DNA of 64,000 bases from positions 496,001-560,000 of the forward strand of contig JADJWF010000004.1 of the NCBI GenBank assembly GCA_016716505.1, given 5' to 3'. The position numbers and the translations under genes were made by a program. This DNA is from Verrucomicrobiota bacterium. Its GTDB lineage: Bacteria; Verrucomicrobiota; Verrucomicrobiia; Limisphaerales; J093. The stretch's first letter is position 1. Each line of letters begins with the position of its first letter. Shown here piece by piece: positions 54,665 to 62,269 of the stretch. The notes under the pieces are model-generated. The model was not told the origin of the DNA. It searched no databases and was given only the letters and a program-made list of their open reading frames with translations.

Positions 54665-55729
54665 TCACAACATGGCTTGATCGAGAAGGGTGGCCCGCAG
54701 GCGACCGCGGATGTTTTCCAGCAACTTGCGCGCGCCTTCGGGCCGCAAGCCAAGCACCATGCCGATCTCGTCCGGCTCCAGGCCTTCGACGAAGTACAGT
54801 TCGAACGCCTCGCGCTCGGTCTTCGGCCAGGCGCTGGCCGCGCGCTGCATTTCATCAAGCAGATCCTTGGCGGCGACCAACTGGTCAGGCGCAGCCGTGC
54901 CGGGATCAGCCAGAACGTCCCTGGTTTCAGCCAGTGGCGGTTGGAGTGTCTCTTCGATCACCTCCAAGGGTTGCTCCGGCTCGTAGCCGGCGGCGGCCTC
55001 AGCGTCCTCCGGCAGGGCACGGGGGGATTCCAAAGGCACCACTTCTTCCGCCTGCTGGCGGAGAGCCCGGCGGCGGCGGGCCAGTTCCTGTCGCGCGAGG
55101 ATGTAGAGCCAGAGCAAAGCGCCGACCTTGGCAGGCTTTTTTTCCGGGGCGGCGAGGGCCCGCCGGGCCACTTCATCCACCACGGCTCGCGGGTCAATCG
55201 CTCCCTGGGGCAGTTCGCCCAAAGTGACTTCATGCCAGAGGTGACGCCGCACATAGCGGAGCAGCCGGGCGTGATGCTCGGCCAGCAAGGCACGGACGAC
55301 ATCCCGCAGCTCTTGCGGACCGCTGCCGGCGGGCTGGGGTTCGGCCGCGAAGCGACGCGGCTTGCCGTCATGCAACTCCGCGCGCCGGGTCTTGCGCTTC
55401 CAGAAGACCTCACGGCGCAACTCAGACTTGAGCTCGGTGAGTTGCCGCAGGAGATGTTTCACGGCGCCCGCCAGCGCGGGCACGGGGTCGGTTCCAGTCC
55501 CTTCGCCACGGAGGATGTTGGACGGCACCCGGAGGACGAGAGCGGCGGTGAACCACGTTTTCTTGGGGTGCCGCTCGAGAGTGACCTGGAGATGGACCGC
55601 ATCGGCTGGGAAATGGGCGAGGTGCCGCTCCAGTTTGGTAATGGTGCGCCGGAGGCGCTGCTGAATCTGTTCGTGGGCATGAAAGCCACGGGTCACGAGA
55701 TTCCATGGAAAGTGGGCCAGGGCTTGCAT
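54665..55729 (-). CDS. Fusion of ribosome-hibernation factor (HPF/RaiA, S30AE) and sigma-70-like domains
   Basis: 354 residues from the ATG at 55729, 20 bp after the ftsH stop; the frame is open further upstream into ftsH. Residues about 5-105 match S30AE: FPWNLVTRGFHAHEQIQQRL, TKLERHLAHF, then VHLQVTLERHPKKTWFTAAL and ALAGAVKHLLRQLTELKSEL. After a basic linker, residues about 138-222 look like a sigma region 2 (VVRALLAEHHARLLRYVRRH, LWLYILARQELARRRR). An acidic linker follows, and residues about 285-350 form a region-4-like HTH: WPKTEREAFELYFVEGLEPD, then EIGMVLGLRPEGARKLLENI. HPF domains bind the ribosomal decoding site; sigma domains bind RNA polymerase. Domain calls are by pattern; DNA-binding activity is unproven. 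Within the ClpB/FtsH/Hsp20 operon it may link stress to translation or transcription. Confidence 0.8.
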   Translation of the reverse strand: MQALAHFPWNLVTRGFHAHEQIQQRLRRTITKLERHLAHFPADAVHLQVTLERHPKKTWFTAALVLRVPSNILRGEGTGTDPVPALAGAVKHLLRQLTELKSELRREVFWKRKTRRAELHDGKPRRFAAEPQPAGSGPQELRDVVRALLAEHHARLLRYVRRHLWHEVTLGELPQGAIDPRAVVDEVARRALAAPEKKPAKVGALLWLYILARQELARRRRALRQQAEEVVPLESPRALPEDAEAAAGYEPEQPLEVIEETLQPPLAETRDVLADPGTAAPDQLVAAKDLLDEMQRAASAWPKTEREAFELYFVEGLEPDEIGMVLGLRPEGARKLLENIRGRLRATLLDQAML

Positions 55730-55749
55730 GGCTTGTTCGGAAAGGCTGT

Positions 55750-57756
55750 TCAGTTCGGAGAACTGACGTGGGTAACCACCGTGCCCGGCACCGCCAGGGG
55801 CGGCACCGGTTCTTTGGCGCAAGGCATCTTGCGCCCCACCATCCGGTAGAACTCGGCGCCGTCGAGGGTTTCCCGCGCCAGCAGTTCACCGGTGATTTGT
55901 TCCAGTTGGTCGCGATGTTCCAACAGACATTGCTTCGCAGCCGCGTAGGCGTGGTCGAGGATGGACTTGACCTCCTCATCCATCTCGCGGGCGGTCTGTT
56001 CGGAGCAGTCCCGTTGCAGCGCCGCTTCCGGGCCGGCGAGGAACATCGGCTGACGCTGGGCGCAGTTGGCGAGGCCAATCCGCTCGCTCATGCCATACAG
56101 GGCCACCATCTGCCGCGCCAGCGCCGTGGCCCGCTCGAGGTCGTTCTGCGCGCCGGTGCTGACTTCGCCGAACACGATTTCCTCCGCCGCGCGTCCGCCC
56201 AGCAGGCCGCGTAAGCGGTCGAGCAGATCGCCGCGCGTGAGCAGAAACTGGTCTTCGCTCGGCAACTGCATCGTGTAGCCCAGGGCGGCCCGCCCACGCG
56301 GCACGATGCTGATCTTATGCACCGGGTCGGCGTGTTCGCTGTGGGCAGCCACCAGCGCGTGGCCGACCTCGTGATACGCCACGCGGCGCTTGTCCTCGGC
56401 GTTGAGCCGGCGGCTGCGGCGTTCCGGCCCGGCCACAACTTTTTCAATCGCCTCTTCGAGATCGCGCTGGGTGATTTCCTTCGCTTTGCGCCGGGCGGCG
56501 AGCAACGCCGCTTCGTTCAACACGTTCGCCAGGTCCGCGCCGGAGAATCCCGCGGTGGCGGCGGCGATGCGGCGAAGGTCCGCGTCGCCGGCGAGCTTCT
56601 TGTTGCGGGCGTGAACCTTGAGGATCGCCTCGCGGCCGTCGAGGTCGGGGGCATCCACCACGATCTGCCGATCAAAGCGCCCGGGCCGGAGCAACGCGCG
56701 GTCGAGCACTTCGGGCCGGTTGGTCGCGGCCAGGATGATTACGCCGGTGTTGGCCTCGAAGCCGTCCATCTCGACCAGCAGGGCGTTGAGCGTCTGCTCG
56801 CGTTCGTCGTTCACCGCGCCGACGTGGACGCCGCGCTGGCGACCGATGGCGTCGAGTTCGTCAATGAAGATGATGCACGGCGCGTGTTCCTTGGCCTGTT
56901 TGAACAAATCGCGCACGCGCGCCGCGCCAACGCCGACGAACATCTCGACGAAGTCCGCCCCGCTCAGGCTGAAGAACGGCACGCCCGCCTCGCCGGCGAC
57001 CGCCCGCGCCAGCAGCGTCTTGCCCGTGCCCGGCGGGCCGACGAGCAGCGCGCCTTTCGGAATCCGCGCGCCAATGGCCTGGTATTCCTTCGGGTTTTTC
57101 AGGAAGTCCACGACCTCCTTCAACTCCTGCTTGGCCTCGTCGCAACCGGCCACGTCGTTGAAGGTGACGCCGGTGTTTTTGTCCACGATGAGCCTCGCAC
57201 GGCTTTTGCCGATGCCGAAGACACCCTCGCTGGCGCCGCTGAACCGGCGCGCCAGCAGCGACCAGAGCAGGATCATCAGGCCGATGGGCAACACCCACGC
57301 CAGCAGAAACGTGGACAACGCGCTCGGCCGCGTGCCGACATATTCCACGCCTGCGGCCTGAAGCTCCTTCACGAGGTCCGGGTCTTCCACGCGCACCGTG
57401 CGGAAGAGGAAGGGCTTGGTCTCGGCCAGCGCGCGGCGGAGGCCCTGCGGCACGTCGGTGACATTTGTGTCCGGAGTCTGGAGGACCGGCAACGCGGACG
57501 GGGCGTTGGTGTCGCGGGCGGCCAGCGGCACGATGCGCCCGGCGATTTCGTCCTGCTTGACGGCGGCCTCGGCGACCTCGCGGCGTTCGAGGTGCGCCTT
57601 GAACTGGCTGTAGGGAATCGTGCGAACGGCCAACTGGCCGACCAACTCCTGCCAGCCCCAGAGCACGAGCAGCGTGATCAGGAAATACCCGATCAACCAG
57701 CGCGCCTGGGGATCGAACTTGCCGGGCAATTTGAGTTTGGGCGGGGATTTTTTCAC
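55750..57756 (-). CDS. ftsH: ATP-dependent zinc metalloprotease FtsH
   Basis: 668 residues, GTG start at 57756. Two N-terminal TM segments (about 20-40, FLITLLVLWGWQELVG, and 150-175, LLAWVLPIGLMILLWSLLA) flank a periplasmic domain longer than usual. The AAA domain has Walker A LLVGPPGTGKTLLARAVAG, Walker B CIIFIDELDAIGRQRG and SRH TNRPEVLDRALLRPGRFD. The zinc motif is YHEVGHALVAAH with the distal Asp/Glu in the GAQNDLERAT stretch. FtsH degrades membrane and short-lived cytoplasmic proteins. It lies 13 bp after the J-domain gene. Being within a stress operon, it may be a second, specialised copy of FtsH; whether another exists outside the window is unknown. Confidence 0.96.
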   Translation of the reverse strand: MKKSPPKLKLPGKFDPQARWLIGYFLITLLVLWGWQELVGQLAVRTIPYSQFKAHLERREVAEAAVKQDEIAGRIVPLAARDTNAPSALPVLQTPDTNVTDVPQGLRRALAETKPFLFRTVRVEDPDLVKELQAAGVEYVGTRPSALSTFLLAWVLPIGLMILLWSLLARRFSGASEGVFGIGKSRARLIVDKNTGVTFNDVAGCDEAKQELKEVVDFLKNPKEYQAIGARIPKGALLVGPPGTGKTLLARAVAGEAGVPFFSLSGADFVEMFVGVGAARVRDLFKQAKEHAPCIIFIDELDAIGRQRGVHVGAVNDEREQTLNALLVEMDGFEANTGVIILAATNRPEVLDRALLRPGRFDRQIVVDAPDLDGREAILKVHARNKKLAGDADLRRIAAATAGFSGADLANVLNEAALLAARRKAKEITQRDLEEAIEKVVAGPERRSRRLNAEDKRRVAYHEVGHALVAAHSEHADPVHKISIVPRGRAALGYTMQLPSEDQFLLTRGDLLDRLRGLLGGRAAEEIVFGEVSTGAQNDLERATALARQMVALYGMSERIGLANCAQRQPMFLAGPEAALQRDCSEQTAREMDEEVKSILDHAYAAAKQCLLEHRDQLEQITGELLARETLDGAEFYRMVGRKMPCAKEPVPPLAVPGTVVTHVSSPN

Positions 57757-57769
57757 GCGCAGCGCTGGC

Positions 57770-58471
57770 TCAAGCTACCCGGAACAGGACCGTGAGATAG
57801 AAGTTGTGCACGCCGAACGGATCGAGCGGCACGCGCACGGCGTCGCCGTCGCGCAGGCCGGCGGGATAGGCCACGTCCAGCGGGAGTTCGCTGGTCAACG
57901 CGCCGTGGCCTGCGCAGCGCCAACATTCGTAGCCACCAATCGCGCCGCGGCCGCCGCAGGCCGGACACGCTGCCCGGGCCGGAACCCACACGCGCACCTG
58001 CCCGCCCCATTGCGCCTCTTCGGGACTGACGACGACCTCGACGGTGAGGCTTTCGAGGCGCTCGGCTTTGGGCCGGGTGACGTCCTCGAAGTTGCTCCAA
58101 AACCGATCAAACAATTCGTCAAAACTGGGGCGGTAGGTCTCGAAGGATTCGGTGAGCGAAACTTCGCGGAAGCCGCGTGCGGGCTCGACCGGGCGGAGCG
58201 GTTCAGCTTTGGGCCGCGGGGACACCAGCGGCTCGGCGGGAGGCCGCGACCGTCCGTGCAAGGCGAGCGCCCGATGCTCACGATCGTAACGCCGTCGCAG
58301 CTCGGGATCGCCCAGCACGCGGTAGGCTTCCTGCACTTCGAGGAAAGGGCCGCTGCCCATCCCGGAGCGGTCGGGGTGCAGTTCCAGCGCCCGCCGCCGG
58401 AAAGCGGCCTTGATGTCTTCGCGGCTGGCGTCCGCGGGAACGCCCAAAATCAGGTAATAGTTCTTGCGCAT
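57770..58471 (-). CDS. J-domain co-chaperone with half zinc-finger
   Basis: 233 residues from the ATG at 58471, preceded by GAGGTGG as ribosome site. The J domain (about 1-65) has YYLILGVPADASREDIKAAF and RRALELHPDRSG with the HPD motif that stimulates DnaK. The middle (about 65-150) is Pro/Arg-rich. Residues about 170-200 have only two CxxCxGxG-type pairs (CPACGGRG and CWRCAGHG), whereas classical DnaJ has four, so it is a reduced zinc module. The C-terminus is a single substrate-binding-like domain ending LDPFGVHNFYLTVLFRV. It is a shortened DnaJ/CbpA-type protein, coupled to the Deg gene (its ATG lies 8 bp after that stop). Confidence 0.88.
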   Translation of the reverse strand: MRKNYYLILGVPADASREDIKAAFRRRALELHPDRSGMGSGPFLEVQEAYRVLGDPELRRRYDREHRALALHGRSRPPAEPLVSPRPKAEPLRPVEPARGFREVSLTESFETYRPSFDELFDRFWSNFEDVTRPKAERLESLTVEVVVSPEEAQWGGQVRVWVPARAACPACGGRGAIGGYECWRCAGHGALTSELPLDVAYPAGLRDGDAVRVPLDPFGVHNFYLTVLFRVA

Positions 58472-58479
58472 GAACCACC

Positions 58480-59952
58480 TCACCGTCTCGCGGCATCAAT
58501 CACCACAAAGCGAATGGCGCCCTCTCGCCAGACGCGCAGCAGCACCCGCGGGTCCTTCGCCTCGCGGTTGATTTCCAGTGCGTCATCCACGCTGGCGACC
58601 CGGCGGCGGTTCATTTCGACGATGACGTCGCCAGGCTGCAGGCCGGCGGCAGCGGCGGCGGAATCGGGATCCACCGAGACGATGACGGCACCACGCAGAT
58701 CAGACGGAAGGTCAAACTGGCGCCGCGTCCGGGCATCCGGATCGGCCAGTTCGACGCCGCGCAGGGCGCCTCCGCGGCCCGCCCAGTTGCCCGGGCCACC
58801 ACGCCCGGACTTCGCCAGTCCGTCCGGCGGCAACTCACCGAGCTTCACCGTGAATTCCTGCTCCCGGCCGTCACGAATCACTTTGACCGTCGCCTGGGTG
58901 CCCGGCGGCGTCTGGGCGGCCATGAGGCGCAGGTGGCGGCTGTCGGTGACTTTCCTGCCATTGAACTCAACGATGACGTCGCCGTCTTTTAAGCCCGCGT
59001 CGTCGGCGGGAGAGCGGGCGGTAACCTGGCCAACGAGGGCTCCGGCCGGCTCCTTCAGCTTGAATTCCTTCGCCAGTTCCTCTGTGACGGGCTGGACCAG
59101 AACGCCGAGGTAGCCGCGCGTCACCTTGCCGTCGGTAATCAGCCGCTCCATGACAAATCGGGCGAGGTTGATGGGTACGGCAAACCCGACGCCCTGGTTG
59201 CCTCCACTGCGACTCAGGATGGCCGTGTTGATGCCCACCAGCCGGCCCTCCGCGTCCACCAGCGCGCCGCCGGAGTTGCCGGGATTGATCGAGGCATCGG
59301 TCTGGATGAAGTCCTCGTAGTCCACGATGCCCATGCCGCCTCGCCCTTTGCCACTGACGATGCCCGAGGTGACGGTTTGCCCGACGCCGAACGGGTTGCC
59401 GATCGCCAGCACGAAATCGCCCACCTCGACCGTGTCGCTGTCGGTGATGGTAATGGCCGGCAGTTTCTTGCCTTCCACCTTGAGTACGGCGATATCGGTC
59501 TGCGGATCCGTGCCAACAACTTTCGCCTCGAGCACGGTCTTCTCATCGGCGAGAGCGACTTTGATTTCATCCGCGCCGTCCACCACATGGTTGTTGGTGA
59601 GGATGTAGCCGTCCTCGGTGACAACGACGCCCGAACCGAGGCTTTGTTCACGGCGCTCGCGGGGAACGCTCTCGAACGGAGTGCCGAAGAACTGCCGGAA
59701 AAAGGGGTCATCGAAGAAGGGCATCATGCGCGGCAGGTCTCGGACCTTCTTGGTCGTGTAGATGTTGACCACACTGGGCGAGACCTTCTTCACAATCGGG
59801 GCAAGGCTCGTGGCGGCCTTGACTTGGGGCGACAGGGCTCTCTCTTGAAGATTCAAGGTGGGCACGGCGGCCGCGCCAAGCTGCACCGCGAGGCAGCCTG
59901 CGCCCGCAACCGCCGCACCGCAAATCAATCGAAGGATTCGTCGGGTGTTCAT
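58480..59952 (-). CDS. Deg/HtrA-family periplasmic serine protease
   Basis: 490 residues from the ATG at 59952. A signal segment (ILRLICGAAVAGAGCLAVQL) directs it to the periplasm. The trypsin-like domain shows the triad: His in YILTNNHVVDGADEIKV, Asp in GTDPQTDIAVLKVEG and Ser in ASINPGNSGGALVDAEG. Two PDZ domains follow (about 300-380, GYLGVLVQPV..., and 405-480, with VIVSVDPDSAAAAAGLQPGD). A Phe/Pro-rich loop (MMPFFDDPFFRQFFG) resembles the LA loop of DegQ/DegP. It removes misfolded envelope proteins under stress. It is followed directly by the J-domain gene. Confidence 0.94.
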   Translation of the reverse strand: MNTRRILRLICGAAVAGAGCLAVQLGAAAVPTLNLQERALSPQVKAATSLAPIVKKVSPSVVNIYTTKKVRDLPRMMPFFDDPFFRQFFGTPFESVPRERREQSLGSGVVVTEDGYILTNNHVVDGADEIKVALADEKTVLEAKVVGTDPQTDIAVLKVEGKKLPAITITDSDTVEVGDFVLAIGNPFGVGQTVTSGIVSGKGRGGMGIVDYEDFIQTDASINPGNSGGALVDAEGRLVGINTAILSRSGGNQGVGFAVPINLARFVMERLITDGKVTRGYLGVLVQPVTEELAKEFKLKEPAGALVGQVTARSPADDAGLKDGDVIVEFNGRKVTDSRHLRLMAAQTPPGTQATVKVIRDGREQEFTVKLGELPPDGLAKSGRGGPGNWAGRGGALRGVELADPDARTRRQFDLPSDLRGAVIVSVDPDSAAAAAGLQPGDVIVEMNRRRVASVDDALEINREAKDPRVLLRVWREGAIRFVVIDAARR

Positions 59953-60116
59953 GTTGGGAAGGACGGAAATGACTTTGGTTTCGCAGCGGCCCGCTCTCCT
60001 TTCGCCGGAAACGTTGGCGGAGGGATGCCGGGTCCGATTTGTGTCACCGCCCGCCGCAGACCCCAAGCTTCGCCGCCGGCGGCGAAAGCCGGGCGGCGAA
60101 GCCGGGGCCATCCGCT

Positions 60117-60293
60117 TCAGGCGGCTGCCTTGTGATCCTGCGTCTGGGGCGGCACGCTGTTCTCACTGCCGGGGCGGTCGTCGCAGCAACCGCGGCGAAC
60201 CCCTCGCTTGAACCAGTTTCGAACCGTGTTCCACCACTTCAGCAAGGCGCCGCCACTTCCGGTGTTGCTGTTGGTATTGGTTGTTTCTGCCAT
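60117..60293 (-). CDS. Small Trp/Cys-rich cationic protein, unknown function
   Basis: 58 residues from the ATG at 60293. The N-terminus is polar (MAETTNTNSNTGSGG), the middle LLKWWNTVRNWFKRGVRRG is a cationic amphipathic helix with three Trp, followed by a CCDDRPG motif and a polar tail. No signal peptide. It lies between hsp20 and the Deg gene on the same strand, so it belongs to the stress operon by position. The cysteine pair and Pro-Gly could bind metal or sense redox, and the helix could bind membrane or protein; none of this is known. Confidence 0.5.
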   Translation of the reverse strand: MAETTNTNSNTGSGGALLKWWNTVRNWFKRGVRRGCCDDRPGSENSVPPQTQDHKAAA

Positions 60294-60434
60294 AACTTCA
60301 AGTCGTCGAGAACATGAGAGCACGACCTGCTTGGGAACGCCGGGACGGGCTCCACTCGGGGCCGAACATTGCCGGCCACCTGCTCGCCACCGTTCTTGGA
60401 CGGGTGGCGGCACAATCAGCCCGGACCGGCATCA

Positions 60435-60462
60435 GCGGGAGGGCAGGAGGCGGCCCTCCCGC
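60435..60462. repeat. GC-rich hairpin between hsp20 and the small Trp/Cys gene
   Basis: gcgggaggg (60435-60443) pairs perfectly with ccctcccgc (60454-60462). No T-tract follows on the minus strand. It may be a partial terminator or processing site downstream of hsp20. Confidence 0.45.
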
Positions 60463-60478
60463 CCCCCGGGAAGGCAGG

Positions 60479-60940
60479 TCAACTGACTTTGACTTCGATT
60501 TGTTTCGGACGCGCCTTCTCGCTCTTGGCGAGATGGACCTTCAGCACGCCATCCTTGAACTCCGCGTTGACCTTGCTCTCCTCCGCGTCGTCCGGGATGG
60601 AGAAGCTGCGCTCAAACCGACCGTAGTAACGCTCCACCCGGTGGACCTTGCGTCCCTTCTCCTCTTTTTCGGCCTTGCGTTCACCCGAGATGGTGAGCGT
60701 TCCGCCCTCCACGGTGACTTTCACCGCGTCCTTGGGAACTTCGGGCAGTTCAACTTTGATGAGGTATTCCTTGTCATCCTCAATGATGTCCACGGCCGGG
60801 ACCCATTCGGGCACCGTCATGTTCTCTTCGTCCGTGGTCAATGAGCCGCGACGATAGGGCGCCAAGTCAAAGACTGAAGCCAGGCGCCGCTGCAACTCCT
60901 CCATTTCTCGGAACGGATTCCAACGTGTCACTGCGTTCAT
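60479..60940 (-). CDS. Small heat shock protein Hsp20 (copy 1)
   Basis: 153 residues. It starts MNAVTRWNPFREMEELQRRL, the typical amphipathic N-terminal region. The alpha-crystallin domain has VPAVDIIEDDKEYLIKVELP, then TLTISGERKAEKEEKGRK and VHRVERYYGRFERSFSIPDD, ending GVLKVHLAKSEKARPKQIEV, with the IxV-like C-terminal motif IEVKV. sHsps hold unfolding proteins in an ATP-independent way and hand them to DnaK/ClpB. It is about 65% similar in pattern to copy 2. Confidence 0.96.
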   Translation of the reverse strand: MNAVTRWNPFREMEELQRRLASVFDLAPYRRGSLTTDEENMTVPEWVPAVDIIEDDKEYLIKVELPEVPKDAVKVTVEGGTLTISGERKAEKEEKGRKVHRVERYYGRFERSFSIPDDAEESKVNAEFKDGVLKVHLAKSEKARPKQIEVKVS

Positions 60941-61432
60941 CGTGTTCTGTCTTTCACTCGGCGGAATCCTCTTTCAGCCACCAATTCCTCCGCCAGCCAG
61001 ACTCAGTGGCTGGCCCGGCGTCAACCCCGACGTGGCCCCAACTCAACCACCCGGTGCCGAGCGTCTGAGTCGAGGAACAGACCTCGTGCCAGAGTGTTTG
61101 CCATACACAAAGGTCTCATATCGAGCCACATCGGAGTATCCTCCCGCGCTTCTCGCAGGAGAAGATTTGTGTCATGCCGGCTCGGCGCGAGACAGGATGA
61201 CTCCGCTTCGTGACACGGCCTGAAGGCGCGACTTCGCGTGGGGCAGTGGGTTGGCAGGCGATCCGCAGGACCGCTTCAAATCCCCGGGGACACGATTCGG
61301 CGTCCAGAGGAAAGATAAGGGCCGAACCTTCGGACAAAGGGCAAAAAGAGCGCGGGCGAGCGCGCCCAACAGCCCGCTCGCCCGCGTGGGATCAGCGACA
61401 GTGTCGCTCGACAAGCTGCCGCCGCCGCTCGG
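60941..61432. other. Intergenic region between the two hsp20 genes
   Basis: 492 bp. No supported gene. It holds the terminator of hsp20 copy 2 (61343-61386) and a short hairpin on the minus strand (CTTCTC-CTGC-GAGAAG near 61155-61170). With that terminator, copy 1 and the genes behind it presumably start from a promoter in this gap, but I could not identify a convincing one. Confidence 0.5.
61343..61386 (-). terminator. Rho-independent terminator after hsp20 copy 2
   Basis: Minus strand CGCGGGCGAGCG (61386-61375) pairs with CGCTCGCCCGCG (61362-61351), a perfect 12-bp stem with a 12-nt loop, followed by CTCTTTTT. Confidence 0.85.
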
Positions 61433-61885
61433 TTAGTTGACTTTCACTTCGATCTGCTTTGGCCGGGCGGCTTCGCTCTTGGCCACCTGAACCTTGAGCA
61501 CGCCATCCTTGAACGTGGCCGACACCTTGTTCGCGTCGGCGTCGTCAGGCAGCGTGAAACTGCGCAGGAAGCTGCCATAGGATCGTTCCACTCGATGGTA
61601 CTTGCGACCTTTCTCCTCTTTCTCGAACTGACGTTCGCCGGAGATTGTCAGGACACCGTTCTCCACCGTCACTTTGACGTCCTGCTTCTTGACCTCCGGC
61701 AGTTCAGCCGAGATCAGGTAGCCATTGTCGTCTTCAGTGATGTCCACCAAGGGAGCCCACTGAGCCACCGTGATGGACTCCTGCCCTTCACCCCGTCGCG
61801 CGGGCGACAGGTTAAAGGCGTTCCAGATTCGATTCTGCAATTCTTCCATTTCCCGGAAGGGGTTCCAACGAGCTAAAGCGTTCAT
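61433..61885 (-). CDS. Small heat shock protein Hsp20 (copy 2)
   Basis: 150 residues, MNALARWNPFREMEELQNRI, with alpha-crystallin features VKKQDVKVTVENGVLTISGE and GRKYHRVERSYGSFLRSFTL, and the terminal IEVKV. It is a close paralogue of copy 1; the first 20 and last 10 residues are nearly identical, so the pair arose by duplication or gene conversion. It has a strong Shine-Dalgarno (AAAGGAG, 7 nt before the ATG) and its own terminator. A 9-bp inverted repeat lies about 80 nt upstream. Confidence 0.96.
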   Translation of the reverse strand: MNALARWNPFREMEELQNRIWNAFNLSPARRGEGQESITVAQWAPLVDITEDDNGYLISAELPEVKKQDVKVTVENGVLTISGERQFEKEEKGRKYHRVERSYGSFLRSFTLPDDADANKVSATFKDGVLKVQVAKSEAARPKQIEVKVN

Positions 61886-62269
61886 CGTCGTCTCCTTTCT
61901 TCGGCGGAACTTGGTTCCGGTAGCCGGGCGGGGCCGCCGCTTCCCGCTCGGTACCCTTGTTGGAGGTTCTCCGGATCGACTCGGAGAACCGACACTTCAG
62001 ACAACAACAGGCCTCATGCCAGCGACCATGAAATCCCAAGTGGTTGAAAATTAGCCATTTGCTTCTTGGCTGGATGCGTCAAAGGGTCATTTAGACACAA
62101 CGTGCGGCGCCCTTAAGGTAGTGCCATTGTGACTCTATCGCGTTGACCGGTCGGTAGGCGCCGGTACCCATCTCCTCTCCCCCAGCCCCAACCCGGCCGG
62201 GCACGACAAACGACAATCCTAGATGGATTCGGGCTGCACTCCGGCAGCTATACTGCTAGTTAAGAGCGT
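61886..62269. other. Intergenic region between hsp20 and the LTD-protein gene
   Basis: 384 bp between divergent genes. It contains the inverted repeat at 61965-61990 and, near the right end, TATACT at 62249-62254 as a good -10 box for the rightward gene (15 nt before its ATG) without a clear -35. No gene seen. Confidence 0.5.
61965..61990. promoter_or_regulatory. Perfect 9-8-9 inverted repeat upstream of hsp20, candidate heat-shock operator
   Basis: ggttctccg (61965-61973), 8-nt spacer gatcgact, cggagaacc (61982-61990). It lies about 80 nt before the hsp20 start codon. The geometry resembles CIRCE (9-9-9), but the sequence is unrelated. It may bind a dedicated repressor or fold in the mRNA leader. 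Confidence 0.45.

Noticed and set aside
56317..57795. 492-codon plus-strand frame
   Set aside because: Antisense shadow of ftsH.
61965..61990. CIRCE element
   Set aside because: Geometry is similar, but the sequence does not match TTAGCACTC-N9-GAGTGCTAA; kept only as an unnamed inverted repeat.
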